Shown: in pieces, positions 1-13,452 of the stretch | How the letters are laid out: every line of letters starts with the position of its first letter | Numbering within the stretch: the first letter of the stretch is position 1 | NCBI RefSeq assembly: GCF_963576545.1 | Contig: NC_083647.1 | Span: forward strand, 6,057,507-6,121,506 | Length of the DNA stretch: 64,000 nucleotides | Direction: 5' to 3' | From: Limanda limanda | Lineage: Eukaryota > Chordata > Actinopteri > Pleuronectiformes > Pleuronectidae | Notes under the pieces: model-generated | What the model was told of the DNA's origin: nothing | Database searches by the model: none | What the model saw: only the letters and a program-made list of their open reading frames with translations | Program-made: the position numbers and the translations under genes

Positions 1-3000
1 TAATAGCAAGCAAGAATTGGGCTTGAATCAGTTTCAATACACAGATACAGTCTTTACTGACACAAGTGCAAAATAGTATGCATTGTATTATTATATATTT
101 CTTTTATTATACCTTGGTTTACAGTCCTCAAAGGAAGAGAAGAAAAGTTTCCTTTGGAGAAACCGTTGCAGACTGACAGCTACAGACATGTATTCGCACT
201 GACTGATACTGGAAGGGCACTGAAGCACAACAAGGGATGGTCCAACACGGCATTCACAACTGACATGACTAGTGAGTCTTTGACAGATGAACAAGTGCAC
301 AGGACTGCTCTCAGATCTGCACAGACATAAAGAGAACTCACTGGAATCTCAAACCCTACTTAAGACTACTTAGCATTTTGCTCAGACTGCTGAATGATAG
401 AGGTCCAAAAGCTTTTTCTGGCAAATAGTACAACCAGACTTGCTACAATTTGCATGGAGAACACAAACACACTTTCAATGACTTAATTCACTGGGTTACA
501 ACTAAAAGCCAATGAGATGTTCCACTGGTTAATGTTGTAACAACTTGATTAAATGTTTGAAAGGTCAAGAGTTGGCATGAAAAACAATATGTTTTGAATG
601 GTTGTTTGTCTGTATATGTCAGCCCTGCGATAGACTGATAAACTGTCCCACTGTGAGAGAACTGAAAGACAACTGGTTTACCCATTTATGCTTGCTTAAG
701 CAGCAGCATAAAATTCAACAACTGCCATAAATTTGCTAAAAAACAACAGTTGAAAAAGGCGCTATAAGAATACATTTTTTCATGTTGGTTGAAAGAGGTC
801 TGCAGGACCCCATTGGGAATATGTCACAAGGGTCAGATGTCTAGAATTTCAAGCAATGATGAAAAGTCTGTCCCCTGTGAGCTGCCAAAATAAATGGCTG
901 TACAAAAAGTGTGTGTACTGCGTCATCCCCTACAGACAGAGAAACGTGAGCGGTGCAGCCAAACACAATACCTCCCACCCCACCCGTGTGCTTCACTCTG
1001 CCACAAGGGCAGAATCTGCTTTATTGCTTCAGGGCACAGATTATTGCTTTATAGCAAAAAAACAGGAAAGCCACTTAGTGCAGCTGAAAAAAAGCAATGC
1101 ATTTTTTCAGTTAAAAGTGGAAAACAAATTGCAATGAGGAAAAGTCTCATCTTCTTTCTACAACAGCTAGATGTCTATTTACCTGAGAGGGTTCAATAGA
1201 ATAACGCTGTTATATGGCAGTAGACTCCACTGTAGACTTGTATTTAAAAAAGGTTACAAGGGCTGACAATGATGGACTGATGCTTAAAAGTGTGATACAT
1301 CATCTTTAAAATGGAAATGTGTTTTGAGCAGCCACATCTTCAGGATTTTGGTGGCATATGTATTTAATCCTTACCACAGTTGATGGTATATGACTGATTC
1401 TCCCTTCTTTATTTCAGGTTATTATTGACTGAAATGAATGGATCCAGTCTCCTTGTGCACATATACAAGGAGACCAGACGATTGGTGTGATGAATGGATG
1501 AGATCCTGGACGCCTACACACTCCAGTGTGCTTGATCTTTCACGGAGTGATAAATAGAGAGACTCACAGATTCCTGGCACTGCAAACGCTCAGCCCACCA
1601 GTTTTCGAGGAAGTGAGGAGATGCTTTTCTGTAATAAGGTGCTACACACATGCACACACAAACTCTCTATGTGTAAAGGATCCGTGTCGTCCTGATGAAT
1701 GAGCCAAAGGCCGGCAAGAGAGGACTTTGCAGGAAAGATTTGTTTAACAATACTTCATTGAAAATCTTTGCGCTTGGAAAATGGTGAATGAATGTTGCAA
1801 ACGTGTCTCCGGTTACCTTAAGCTACCAGAGAATATCACTTCTGAAGGATGAGAGCACAATGATTTTTATCCACGCTAGCAGCAGGGCTCTAGGGATGGC
1901 GATATTGTTCAATTCACCACCTTCGTCCAGACCGAAAGATCTCATTAGGTATTGGTTGAATATTTTTACATACCAATTGCAAATCAATTCCTTTTATGCA
2001 AAATGAGGTTGATGTTTGCTATTTTATTGCAAAAATTGGAATGACATTTCAATGGTAAAATGAACAATAGATTGTAAATAAAGGTGGACAATGTGTCACC
2101 ACTTTCTCTTGATGTCAGGGCTGGCAGAATGGCAAGTGTGAACCCAGAGCAAGATAATGAAGCAGAGTTGGAATAAGCAAAATTCTTGGTTTATTTAACG
2201 TAGCAGGGGTCAGAAGCCAGGCAGTCAGTCAGGGAAGGCGAACAAATCTTGTAAGGAGCAGGCAAAATGGGAGTCCAGGGAAATAGCAGGCAGGTCACAA
2301 CCGAGATCAGGCAGAAGACAAGTCAGGAGGGAAAACGCTGGAAGGCTAGGTACAACACACTAAACGATCTGGCAGAGGACAAAGGAAACAGGCAGGTAGA
2401 TATACTGGAGAGACTAATGAGTTGATGGAAGGCAGGTGCGTCTGTGGGTGGGGCCGGTAATGGGATCTGTGACAAGAGGAAGTGCAGAGCAGAGGGGAGT
2501 AGCTGGGTTCTAAAATGACAAATGGAAACTTAACTATGATAAGACAAATAAAAATGTTAATAGGAGGGTGAATTTGTGACACCTGATGTACAAAAATGAA
2601 GCTAAAATATTCCAGATACAGGGGCTGCCATCTTTCACTTTTAACATAATTTGGAACCAAACTCAGAGCAGGAGTGATGATGTTGTGGAGTGTCAGTATC
2701 AAAATCACACTGATAAACAAACTCGGCCAATCTCAAGCCAATCTCAGCTGTCAATAAAAAAATACTTAAAAACACGTAAACATACATCAGTGTGATAAGT
2801 GTGAGAGACTTTTTGACCATCCTCATACAGTACATCTGTTCACCATGAGAACAGCCCGACTCCTCCCACAAATAGTCCCTTCTCTCCAAGCAGTACCTGA
2901 GGTCAGGTTATAGATAAAGGGCCAACCAACAGTACATTGTAGTATCTATGCTCATGGACTTTTATATCTAATTCAGATGCCCAGACAGAGATGTACCAAC

Positions 3001-3690
3001 TCCAATTCTTTTGCGTATTACATCAATGGCAGACGTAAAGGTTAGGTGTGCATGCTTTCGTGAATGTGGTGTTTCGTCGGCTTCCAGGAAACTCCGATCA
3101 CAACAAATACTACCTAAAATGACAGAAAGATAGTTCAGAATATTTTACTCAACATATGCTTTTGAGTTTTTTGGTCTATAACCCCATCCAGTGACAGGCT
3201 GGGTTTAGGCTGTCACAGGCTGTCATGTGTTCCATCTTTATATACAATCTATGGTCTGGACCCTGATCACTATGTATTCTAATGACTCTGGTCATACAGC
3301 AACTTTTCCATGAGCACTTCTCACATATATCCAGTGAATGTCGATCAGATTGATACAACATTTTGAATGAGTTTCATAGTTACCAGAGTATTAATCCCAA
3401 TGACTACTGTGATCACCTCTATCAACCCCATGGTGTAACTGAGTGAAATGTAGAATGCCATTACAAACATACATGACGATATACAAGCCCGAAAAGATTA
3501 ATTGCCATTCCCATCAGCCTCACCTTTATGTTGAGTGGCAAATTGTAAATGTAACTATGCCAGGGGCTAAGGTAGGATGGTGAGCACAAACATAACACCT
3601 TTTAAACGTCAGCATGTAATCATTGTTATCTTGGGCATGTTAGCATGCTTATGTAAGCATTAAGCTCTAAGATGGCATCTGGAAATGGTA
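1..3690. other. Intergenic, no gene recognised
   Basis: AT-rich non-coding DNA. Reading frames here are short and have no recognisable protein features or consistent splice sites. The only structured patch is a purine-rich stretch at about 2,160-2,520 that looks like a dispersed repeat and is listed separately. Distal regulatory elements for FBXO33 could lie here, but nothing in the sequence alone proves it. Confidence 0.6.
2160..2520. repeat. Probable dispersed repeat, family unknown
   Basis: A purine-rich block of CAGG/GGCAGG-type sub-motifs, very different in composition from the AT-rich flanks. It ends in a segment reading like the shared part of a fish interspersed repeat (ATGAGTTGATGG followed by GCAGGTGCGTCTG). 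The assignment rests on composition and general resemblance only. No terminal repeats or target-site duplication were found. Confidence 0.3.
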
Positions 3691-3691
3691 A

Positions 3692-3930
3692 CTGGTCTGT
3701 ATTTATATAGTGCTTTTCTAGTCCTATCGACCACTCAAAGCACTTTACGGCACGAGTCACATTCAACCGTGTACATTGCTTTTTCTCTCATACATCACTC
3801 TCACACTCTTGGCACATCTGGCAGGGGCAATTTGTTTTTTAGTATATTGCCCAAGGACACCTAACAATGCAGACAGGAGGTGCTGGGGATCGGACCACAG
3901 ACCTCCTGAGCCACACAGCTGCTGCACAAA
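3692..3930 (-). mobile_element. tRNA-derived SINE, minus strand
   Basis: Read on the minus strand this has a polymerase III A-box-like TGGCTCAGGAGG (3,913-3,902) and a B-box-like GGTCCGATCC (3,896-3,887) at tRNA spacing. A unique body follows, then a tail reading AAAGTGCTTTGAGTGG and AGCACTATATAAATA, typical of fish SINEs that borrow a LINE 3' end. The B box carries a substitution relative to GGTTCGATCC, so the copy is probably old. No clear target-site duplication was found. Confidence 0.7.
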
Positions 3931-3939
3931 GCATCACAG

Positions 3940-6900
3940 TGCCAAAACACAGTTTCACAAAGCCCCTTCCATGGAATGAGAGTCTTGTTACAACGTATCT
4001 CTCATTGCTTGGCATGACAGCGGAGACATACACATGTTCATTAGATACCATAAATCGATATTGCTTTTGCCATATATGAATATGATCAAATAGATTGGCT
4101 CATACAGAAATGAGTTTGAGATTTCTTAAAAACATGTTTAATTTCTTCTATTAGCTAAAATAAAACACATTTTATGTATAATTTTGCATTCTGAACATCA
4201 TGAATGTGTAACTGAAGAGGTGAGGTTGCCGTGTTTCCATCACACAGTCCTGCCAGCGACAGCACATTTACAACTAATGCTCTCTGATGAGATGCTGAAA
4301 TCAATCTTGATATTTCCACATGAAATATGAATCCCATAGACACACACTCACAGACACAACCTCTCTTTCTCTCCTCTTTATTGGACCAAGAAATTTACGG
4401 CCCCTATAAACCACCTTCTAAGATCCTGGATAAAAGGTCAATATCATATTACATAATGAGAGGCTATCGTGCATACATGTCACATAAATGTGCAGTATTT
4501 TTCACATGTGTTTCTGAATATATTAGATTTCTACCTTTCACATTTCCCTCCGATAGTCTTGATTTGCTGCTTCTTTGGTCATATTTTGACTGTCTCTCAC
4601 AGTTTCTCATTGGCTCTGTCAATTACATTACTTATCCACAAAGATGTGCTGTTACATTACTTTACATTTCTCATAAATAATCACCTACACGTTCCCATCG
4701 CTCTGTCGTCTTCTCTGTTTCAGATGCATTATACACACTCATCGAAGGTATTCATCTGCAAGAGACTGCTGATGCTCAACACTGTGGTACTGAAAAACGA
4801 GGTCACTTTGGTGTAGAGATCTGGCTCGTGAAGAACAGGGGAATATAGTTGTTGTAAATAAGCCAGGATAGATTTAGGCAATTGGGAATTTAGAAGAAGC
4901 CTCAGAGGCCACAAAGCACTGGGCTACTGTTCAATAGGTGTGCTAGTGTAACCGATAGCGACCATGAATGTCTTTTCATGCATTTCCCACAGAATAAATT
5001 CAATATATGGTGACAGCTACACCGACTAAATGCTGAAAGGTTACTGCATTGATGCCACGACTGCAGCTGAAACTATGAGGTCTGACCACAGTCTATGGGT
5101 CTGACTGTCTGCGTGGACGGTAAAAACATTATAGACGATAGCGCACACAGTAGCTGCAGTAGCTCATGGTAGTACAGAGTGCCACCAAATTAAAAATTTA
5201 AAATTGAGAAGTGTAAAAATAGTTTTGAATCATAATGAAACTGTTGCAGGAGAAATTAGAATATAGCTGTCTGCTTCAGTCTAGTTCAATGGGAAACACT
5301 AGGAAATCCTCTATTGATTTTGGTACATATGTGGAGCCCCAAAACAAATTAAACACAACTAAATCAGCAAATGACATTACAACAAGCTAGATAATGACAT
5401 AAAGGTTAACATACAGAAACGTGAATGAACAAAATGTACATACCTCTCCCATAGAGTACAAAAATAGAAAGGGGAGAGGTGAAGCGGGAGACACACCATT
5501 ACAAGGAGGGGTCCTCTGAAATTTGATGTAGGGGTACAGAACTTAATCAAACTTGTTTCCAATGCAGGCCTACACATGCCAGGGAATAGCTGTGTACAAA
5601 GATTTAGTTTTATTCTATCAATAAAATAAAATATAAAATAAATTATGCATAATGGACTCAGGGACAATAATACTGCTGTATAATTGGCATTGCTACAGCA
5701 GTTGTCTTCCAATTAGCTGATATCTAGAGGAATCGCCCAGAAAGCTCCTGTACAGAGAAACCATTACTTTACCTGTAGAGTTATGGCCCAATTTGCCAAA
5801 AAATCAAATCGACCTTTCTCTCCTTCTGCTTTCACCAGGAATGGTGTTTGTTTGAGCATATTAAATTCCTTCAGCTGACCATTTTACGGACTTCCAAAGA
5901 TCATCTCTGGAATGGAGGCAATGTTCTGAGCTTTTTCTGTTGCTGCTGCTGCTGCTGCTTTGTTGAACGTGAGCTGTGAAGCTGTATGTTCTCATGAAAT
6001 AATTAGGTTGAGATTTCACACCCTTGTGTGCTTTGCTGCATGGCAGCACAAACATTTCTGAGACAAGCAGCATGTCCATCTGTCCCTCTCCCCATACAAA
6101 GCCTGGCGGTTGCCTCCATGTACACAACACGAAACTTGATTTCAGAAAGCTGAGCCACATCTTTTCCCCTTCAGATTCACTAATGAAGTCCACTTTCTTT
6201 TTTCTGGTTTCAGGGCTGATACTAATCAACAGAGTAAGAAGTCTACACATTAAATTCTGGCTTAACCCTTTTTTTAAAAAGTAAAATGAATGGCATTTAG
6301 AGTTCTACGTCAGTTTCCTCTATTTTTAGTTAAAAAACAAGGTTTACCACACAGACAGAATTTCTTTCAAAAAAGCAGCTAGAGCTCTGTTTCAGTACAA
6401 TTTATTTTATTCTGACACAACCACACCATCGCGCTCAACATATCTTGCCACACACACACACACACACACACAATACATTACTCTATTGCTGGGAAATAAA
6501 TCCCCACGTGAATTGCAAATCGCATCACTATTATAATGCTATGCCACAATGAGTGGTTGAGGCAATTTGTAAATCACTCCTCGTGGGTAATATACTGAGC
6601 ATTGATAGGCTCCATTTGCACTCACTGTATTAATGACTATATACTGTTTAAATGACACTATGATGCCTTGGTCTTATTTTAAAGCCAATTCTCCACTTGA
6701 AGAAAATGAAAGCACAACTCGTCTTGTAGTTGCGAGGTTTGAAACATGCGCAAGTGAAATATGTGTGAGATTATAGTTTTTCTCAATTGCTTTTGTCATC
6801 ATCACATCACAGCACACAGGCTGAAACAGAAGCACACAGCTTTTTACCTAAAAAATACTCTGCATGAACTGCATTCTTTTCTCCGACCCTGCACCTGCAC

Positions 6901-8463
6901 TTTCTTCACCGTTTTGAGATGTTCTGTTTGAATATTGTCCAAAAGATATATTTTCTAATAAAGTTGTATTCATTTGAAAATTGTCTGTGGGTGTGCACGT
7001 GTATGAACCGTGTTTGATGTGTTAGACCTGCAGTAAGCACGTTGACCTGACACATCTGGGGATTCAACATGGTTTAGCTTGGGTACTGTATTGCTACATT
7101 TTGTCCTACTTACATGCCTTTGTACTCTATGATCCATGCTGGCAAAGATCAGCACAGAGGTGGCACCTTTTATAGGTGGATAAATGATTGCTGGTTGAAG
7201 ATTTTTACAAAGTAGCGTCACAGAGATGCATTAGAGATTCATACTTGAAATCTTGCCAGTTGAAAGACAGAAGTTTTTTCTGGAGATGAATGAAATCTTA
7301 AGCAGAAGTATTTATTCTCAATATTGCATGCATCAGGGAAACCAGGCTAACGAGGCATACAGAGAGTTAATAAGTTGAAAGTTGTATTGTCACTACCAGA
7401 TCTAAGCTGTCTTTGCAGAAAGTTGTACAATCATTTCACCAAGTCACATTGGCCACTACATTCGTCTTCATGTTGTGGACAAAATATTGGACCAAATATA
7501 TATCAAAACCTAATACCACCAAACCATTGTTGTGTCTTCTCTATGTCTCCTAGAAAGTCAGAGTGCATCCTCACCGTGACATTGTGTACCTTCCTCCAGT
7601 TGTTATCTATCCGGCTTCCGAACTCAACCTTGGACCCTTGGCGTACCATAATAAAAAAAATGAGGACTCACACGTGTGTCTTGAATTGTAAAACAGTGAG
7701 GACGTCTAACTCATACATGCAGGTTTGTTGACCTTGCCAATATGCCTCTTCCTCCATCACCTATCAGACTCTGCAAACAAATATGTTTTTGCAGAAAAAA
7801 GACAGACATTGCGAATTTTGTGAAAAAGCATCCCGGAGTACATCATCAACACAGTGCATCTCTGAAATAATGGTGACAATTCTGAAACCTTACACGCAAC
7901 AGCTGGTGGACACAAACACAAACAAGCACTGATTCATGTGGACGCCTAGGTGCAGATTGCAAGTTGTGCCTGTGAGTGAGTTCATGTTCAGCAGTGGGCC
8001 AACATAATCCTATACATATGATATCACAAATACATGCAGTTCTATCTTTAAAGATCTATTGGTTCTTTCTATACATCCTCATAGCGCTTCATATACAGCA
8101 TAAGGTATCCTCCGGCAATTATTTTAGTATTTGTACCTGAAACATTTCCCACTGCACACAGATCCACTGATATTGATGCTGTTTTTTTTTCCCAGCTCTT
8201 TGTTATTGACTCGATATTAATATTTCATTTCACATTTCTTTTTCCCAGGAATGATACCACACTGAGGATCAGTTTTCTGTTCTACACGATACATAAACAT
8301 CTCACCAGCTCACTTAGGAGAACTTGTTTCCAATGTGCTTCGTGAAACGATATTGGCTTAATCTTCAGACACCAGATTTCTTGGGGGTTATATTTTCCAG
8401 GCCAAACTCTGTATATTGGATGGTGATCCTTCCTTGGTCGTCCGCCTGTCATGCTTTTACACC
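3940..8463. other. Intergenic, simple repeats only
   Basis: No supportable gene. It contains a short GCT triplet run at about 5,936-5,963 and a CA dinucleotide run at about 6,450-6,472. The longest frames (5,861-6,250 minus; 7,375-7,731 plus) have no domain-like composition and are judged fortuitous. Confidence 0.55.
6450..6472. repeat. (CA)n microsatellite
   Basis: An uninterrupted run of about eleven to twelve CA dinucleotides in intergenic DNA, a common and usually polymorphic vertebrate microsatellite. Confidence 0.9.
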
Positions 8464-8685
8464 TCAGGCTCCATCTTTCCCTACTTCAGGCATAATGGCA
8501 GCCCCATGAAGGAGCTGCCAGTGAACCAGCCTGTTCTTGAAAATCAGCTTCCCCCTCTCCACTGTCTTCACTGCCTCTTTCAGCCGCTCCCTGGTGTCCT
8601 TCAGGGTCCTCGTTCTCACCCCTCCAACGTCTCCTCCTTTTTTCCTCCTGACCTTGCTGAGCCGCAGCTCCTCACTCTGTGTCAG
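8464..8685 (-). other. Unrecognised protein-like reading frame
   Basis: A 73-codon minus-strand frame, closed by TGA, that reads like real protein. It opens LTQSEELRLSKVRRKKGG, continues through TRTLKDTRERLKEAV and KLIFKNRLVHWQLLHG, and ends MPEVGKDGA. Basic and amphipathic residues alternate as in a helix. GC content is visibly higher than in the flanks. There is no in-frame ATG near its start and a TGA lies just upstream. A GTGAGT about 45 bp upstream on the same strand could be a donor from an earlier exon. It may be an orphan exon, a decayed retrocopy or part of a mobile element. I do not recognise the family. Confidence 0.35.
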
Positions 8686-8850
8686 TCATTTGCATCCACC
8701 TCGGCCTCATTGACTCACATTGATTGTCATGAAGCCCTTCGTGATAATATTTTTGTCCTGTAGATGACCTTGCAATAAAAGGATGTAACTAGCTGTAACT
8801 AAAATAATAAACTAGAAACACTCATAAGACTGCATACTTCTTCCCAGGCC

Positions 8851-9112
8851 TTATGAAAACACATTTAAATTCATTAGATCCGGATTTTTAGTTGGATCTG
8901 CAACACACTCCTAAATATCAGTCACCTAAAACATATCAGATTTTTTTTTCAAGATCCATGAATTATTATATGAAAATGTTGAAAAACACCATATCTCACG
9001 ATTTTAAAAGACAGTGGGAAAAAAGTCCTGGATCTGCTCCATGATCTGGATCCAAATGTTGCATAAACAAACAAACCAACAAAATGACAGAGGCGAAAAC
9101 ATAATCGCCTAA
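8851..9112. repeat. Dispersed repeat, copy 1
   Basis: This shares its start (TTATGAAA, then ACATTTAAATTCA), an internal TTGGATCTGCA and a tail of AAACAAACAAA followed by GAAAACATAA with the block at 30,587-30,814. Both ends and the order of motifs agree, so the two are copies of one family. The tail resembles a common fish LINE or SINE-like repeat. It is non-coding here. Confidence 0.7.
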
Positions 9113-10037
9113 AAGGGGGGTAATACAATCTTGCAAATGATAAGTTAAATTCATACGCAATCAAATTCACCTTTGCACACTTTAATTTATGCAGGGTTTT
9201 CCGGTCACAGGTGCAGTCGGTCTGGTATGACCAGTAGCTTAATGTAAAGTAGCTAATATTAGCACATCTAGTTACTGAGTAAGTTTGCTGACTCTTATCC
9301 ATTATCCCTGTGTCTCTTGTAGCCATTGCTCTTGAAATGTTGTATTGTCTTAATGAAAAGTTTTTTAAATTCTTGTTTTCTTTGTAGAGCTCCAAATCTG
9401 GCCATTTTTCACCTGTAACAGCTACATCTGATTCAACCTTAAATTTTCTGATAATATTTTTCCACCCCCTCTCAAATTGAATTGTATGTTTTTTACTAAA
9501 AACATATATTGACCGAGCTTAGACCTGCCTTACCTATATCCAGTGGTAGTATGTAACAAGCTATATTTACTTAGTCCCTGTATTGGAGAACATTGTTCAT
9601 GCATCTGTTCTTCACATAAGTATATATATATTCAGATACTTTTCACATTAACATTTACATTTATTTTCACAGAGCATTGCATTGCATGTTCATTGCTTTT
9701 TTTTAAAGCAACCAATAGTTAGAGGGGAGGTTGTTCCATCGATCCAATCAGAGTGGTTAGGTATCATTAGACCCTGCCTCCTGCAGCAGCATCACTGGCG
9801 AAGAAGAAACTTAAAATAGATTCGGAAAAGGCCACACAAGTGTGTAGCATCATCTTCAGCGTTGTTTATTATAGTCTGTACTATCCTCTTGTTAAACAGA
9901 TTATACAGTAGGCACAGTTAATCACGTTGACCATTGGCAATACTCACTCTGCAGGTACTTTTACTTTTAATACTGAAAGCAAGAACTTACTTTTACTAAA
10001 GTAAAAATGTATTTGAGTAATTGAGACAATCTTTGTC

Positions 10038-10080
10038 TTAGGGTTGGGGGTTAGGGGGTTAGGGGCTAGGGTTAGTGGTT
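10038..10080. repeat. Degenerate telomere-like repeat patch
   Basis: Tandem variants of TTAGGG with extra G residues (TTAGGGTTGGGGG, then TTAGGGGG and similar) over about 40 bp. This matches short interstitial telomere-like tracts. A complementary CCCTAA-like patch lies at 31,690-31,835. Confidence 0.6.
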
Positions 10081-10539
10081 ATTTGTACTTAAGTAAAATG
10101 TTTGAGGTCTTCCGTAACCACTTCATATTTATGTGTCAACATTTATTGAAGAAGGACATGGAGGTTAAAATACATACTCATATCTTGTATCTTGTCTGTA
10201 ATATACTGAACTTTTTGGTATTATATTTTATTATTCAATTTCAAAATATATCTGTGTATATTCTGTAGTTTATTCTGTCACTGTGGCAGCAGCAGTCAGC
10301 CACAGAGCTCTACCACCACCTAGTGCTTTATAGCAGACTTCCTATTTGAAAACTGGTGAGCTGGAAGATAAGCTCCACATACACATACAATATAAAAAAT
10401 ATTGTTTTTATATAGAGACGATTATAGAAAAACAAAACTCTCTTATTTCTGAATCATTGCAGTGACATGATGGCACACTGCAGAAATATTATCTAATATT
10501 TAATAGGTATTTATCAGATATTCCTCAGTCAAGACTGAA

Positions 10540-10800
10540 GACAGGGCCTTTGCTGTCAGGGCCCTAATTCTCTAGAATAGTTTACCTGAGGAATGACTTG
10601 TATAGTTTTACAGGAGAGGCATTTATTTGATTTTAGATTCTGTATTATATAATTTGCTGTCTTTGATTTTAAATTGTATTGATTACATTTTCTTCTTGAC
10701 CTTGTGTTCTTGTTCTTATTTGTCCTATGTTCAATATTATGTTTTTAAGGTGCTATGTAAATAAAGATATTATTATGTTGTTATTGTTATTCCTTTATTA
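10540..10800 (+). mobile_element. Probable LINE 3'-end fragment
   Basis: It begins with CTGTCAGGGCCCTAATTCTC and a decayed frame resembling the C-terminal end of fish L2-type reverse transcriptases. A T-rich 3' region follows and it finishes GGTGCTATGTAAATAAAG plus TTATTA-type repeats, the usual tail of such elements. No intact reverse transcriptase domain is present. The family assignment comes from memory of similar fish repeats. Confidence 0.55.
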
Positions 10801-10984
10801 TTACTACTACTAGTAGTAGTAGCAGTAGTAATAGATGGTTCAGTATATTGTGAACATTTTTAAAAGATAAAATAAAATACCTTTGTTTAAAAATATCACA
10901 AAATAGATACCAGCAACAAAAGTAGTAGAAAAAACAAACATATATAACAATATAAAATATTCAGGAACCTAAATGACTGTGATT

Positions 10985-11090
10985 GAAAATAATAATAATA
11001 ATATTATTGTTTTCAATCATAATAATTATTAATAGTATTATTATAATAATAATTATTATTATTATTATGTTTCATTATTATTATTGTTAT
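10985..11090. repeat. AAT/ATT satellite with palindromic arms
   Basis: Runs of AAT face runs of ATT twice in about 100 bp, so the segment is self-complementary and could form an AT hairpin or cruciform. The composition is almost purely A and T. Confidence 0.8.
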
Positions 11091-12603
11091 TATACTATAT
11101 ATTAAATAGTGTCAGTGATAGTCATAGTGCAGGGGTGTTTATCCATAGAAAGCAAAACAATTCATGAGTATTCAGAGGGACATCAAAACGTTTGCAAGTA
11201 ATCAGAGTATCGACATAGAGTTTGGGAGGATGTCATTGATTAGCGACAAAGGAGGCCAACTGATAAATTAGGGGAAACCACAAGTGAAATGCCTTCACTG
11301 CCATGCATAGTAAACAGGGTTCTTTTTGTTTTTGTTGTTGTCTGCACTCACTCAATTTTCACCACTTACTTTTGGCTGCAATCAACATTTCTTTGTTCCC
11401 ATTTTTACAGACACAAAGCACTTGTCTTTACCACAGAGTAGAGTGTGGAGCATCATTAAGGTGTCAGCGTGACAGCCACAGCAGCTGCTGTCAGGCTCAG
11501 CAGGTGGAGATAAAACAGATGATCTCTCAAATGGGTCGTGCAGATTAATCGTTTTGGCAGATCTCTCCCCGCACACTGGTATTCAACAACATTAGATTGA
11601 ATTGTGGTGTGCTTTTGTAATTTTCCAAAGAGGAGAGGAGTGCTTTGTCCTCAGGTAATGGAGCCGGATCAGTCAGCAAATGAGATAAAATGTTGCTCAA
11701 GGACACTTCAGCAAACCTGTCTTTCTGCTAAAATGATGATCTCATCAACCATGAGGAAACTTGGCAGGCTCTGACAACTGAGGCTATTTACCTTGAAGAG
11801 GAGGAAACATCCAACCTTGTCTAGCTAGTTAAAATGAATATGTAACTAAATAAAAGCAGAGGGGTAACACATTCATACCAGAATTTCCAGGTAAACACAG
11901 GTTTTTTTTTTACCTAGCCAGTAGAGTAGGTTGCCTTTCTGTTTTTTCCCCTGGTGCATAATGTTCGACGTCACGAATGCACCGAAAAATGAGAAGCTCT
12001 CTCATCTTGCTGCCTTGCCAAATGTGCGTGTTCATCTAGGTGTCATGTTTCCATCACTGCCGATTGGAGCCAGAGACAACAAAAAACAGCAGTTATTTGA
12101 CCCAGGAGTTAATGCTTAATGAATCCATTTCCATTGCAGACAAAAGCCAGATGCAGGTTTTTTCAACAGAGGGAAAGGGGCTTTAGATGCTGATGTGTTT
12201 TTCTCCACAGCAGCAAATTCTGTTTGATTCTGAATTCTGATTTACTGACAGTGTTGTTGAGGGAAAACAGTATTACAAAACACAAATAGACTTTTACAAA
12301 CTAGACACTACTAGACAAAGATGTTTGGATATATAGCACCATAAACACTAGTGAACTTGGAATTTCACCAGGTCCTTGCATGATTCCACCACCATATGAG
12401 CAGTTGAAAAAGAAAAATAATAGGAAAAGAAATGTCCTGAACCAGCTGAATTTTTGAAATCGGTTGAATATGCGGGAGGAGATAGCAATAGAAAAAGGTG
12501 CAGAATGTGACTGCTGATTCAGTATCAACACTATTGTTCTTCTCTTTCTTTATTATATCTCTTTTCCTATCTCCTTTTCAGTCATTATCAACTCCTGCAT
12601 ACT

Positions 12604-12852
12604 TCAGCCAATTCCAGGCATTATGTTGTAAAGTTTCAAGTCTGTATGCATGATGCCAATACTCTTGAGGACAGAAGTGAGCAGTAACTGGTAGGTCATC
12701 CATTCATTCTCACACATCAGGTCAAATAGGCTGCTGTCTAGAGAATAGAGGCCATTGGGCCTGAAGTTGTCAATGTATCTAACAATGTAGTTGTTATCTG
12801 AGTTTAGGGCCCGGACTGCAACTTTGCGAATGATGTGATTTTCATTAATTCT
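12604..12852 (-). pseudogene. Protein kinase pseudogene fragment, HIPK-like
   Basis: The minus-strand frame carries an unmistakable kinase core. IRKVAVRALNSDNNYIVRYI matches the end of the helix-C region. SLFDLMCENEW matches the hinge and helix-D region of HIPK-type kinases. LKSIGIMHTDLKLYNIM is the catalytic loop, the HxDLKxxN equivalent with a Pro-to-Leu type change. The activation segment is missing because a TGA follows. The glycine loop and much of the N-lobe and C-lobe are absent, parts between the blocks are deleted, and stops lie on both sides. HTD in place of HRD is typical of fish HIPK-like kinase expansions. There are no introns, so it is probably a processed or truncated copy. It is not expected to be functional. 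Confidence 0.7.
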
Positions 12853-13193
12853 TCAGATTTGTATTGCCATCTGTCTATGTCTGAAGTGAACTGATGGTCA
12901 GGCAGGGAAGCCCATGCTGAGAGGTGTTTTGTCTGGAGAATTGGCCCTCTACCTTATTTTTGCACTAAAAACTGATATTTATTTTAAAATATTCAGTTGG
13001 ACCCTCACTCTTAGCGCCACATTAAGGCTATGATAGCTAACGGGCCAATTAATTTTGTATAATAGCTCATTAATACAGCTAAAATGCTTATTTTTTAGTA
13101 CTCACAAGTACTAGTGAGTTTGAGCGATTGACAAATCTTGACAGTTAGATTTTTGGGAGAATGGTGGGAGAAATGTTCATATCTCTCTATTGA

Positions 13194-13452
<259 letters not shown>

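Larger units (their letters stand above)
9113..12600. other. Intergenic, AT-rich, with repeat remnants
   Basis: No gene supported. It contains a degenerate TTAGGG-like patch (10,038-10,080), a probable LINE 3' fragment (about 10,540-10,800) and an AAT/ATT palindromic satellite (10,985-11,090). The segment 11,900-12,160 is less repetitive and could be conserved non-coding DNA, but that needs a cross-species alignment. Confidence 0.5.

Noticed and set aside
8949..9395. 148-codon minus-strand frame
   Set aside because: Largely overlaps the dispersed repeat shared with 30,587-30,814; residues show no domain.
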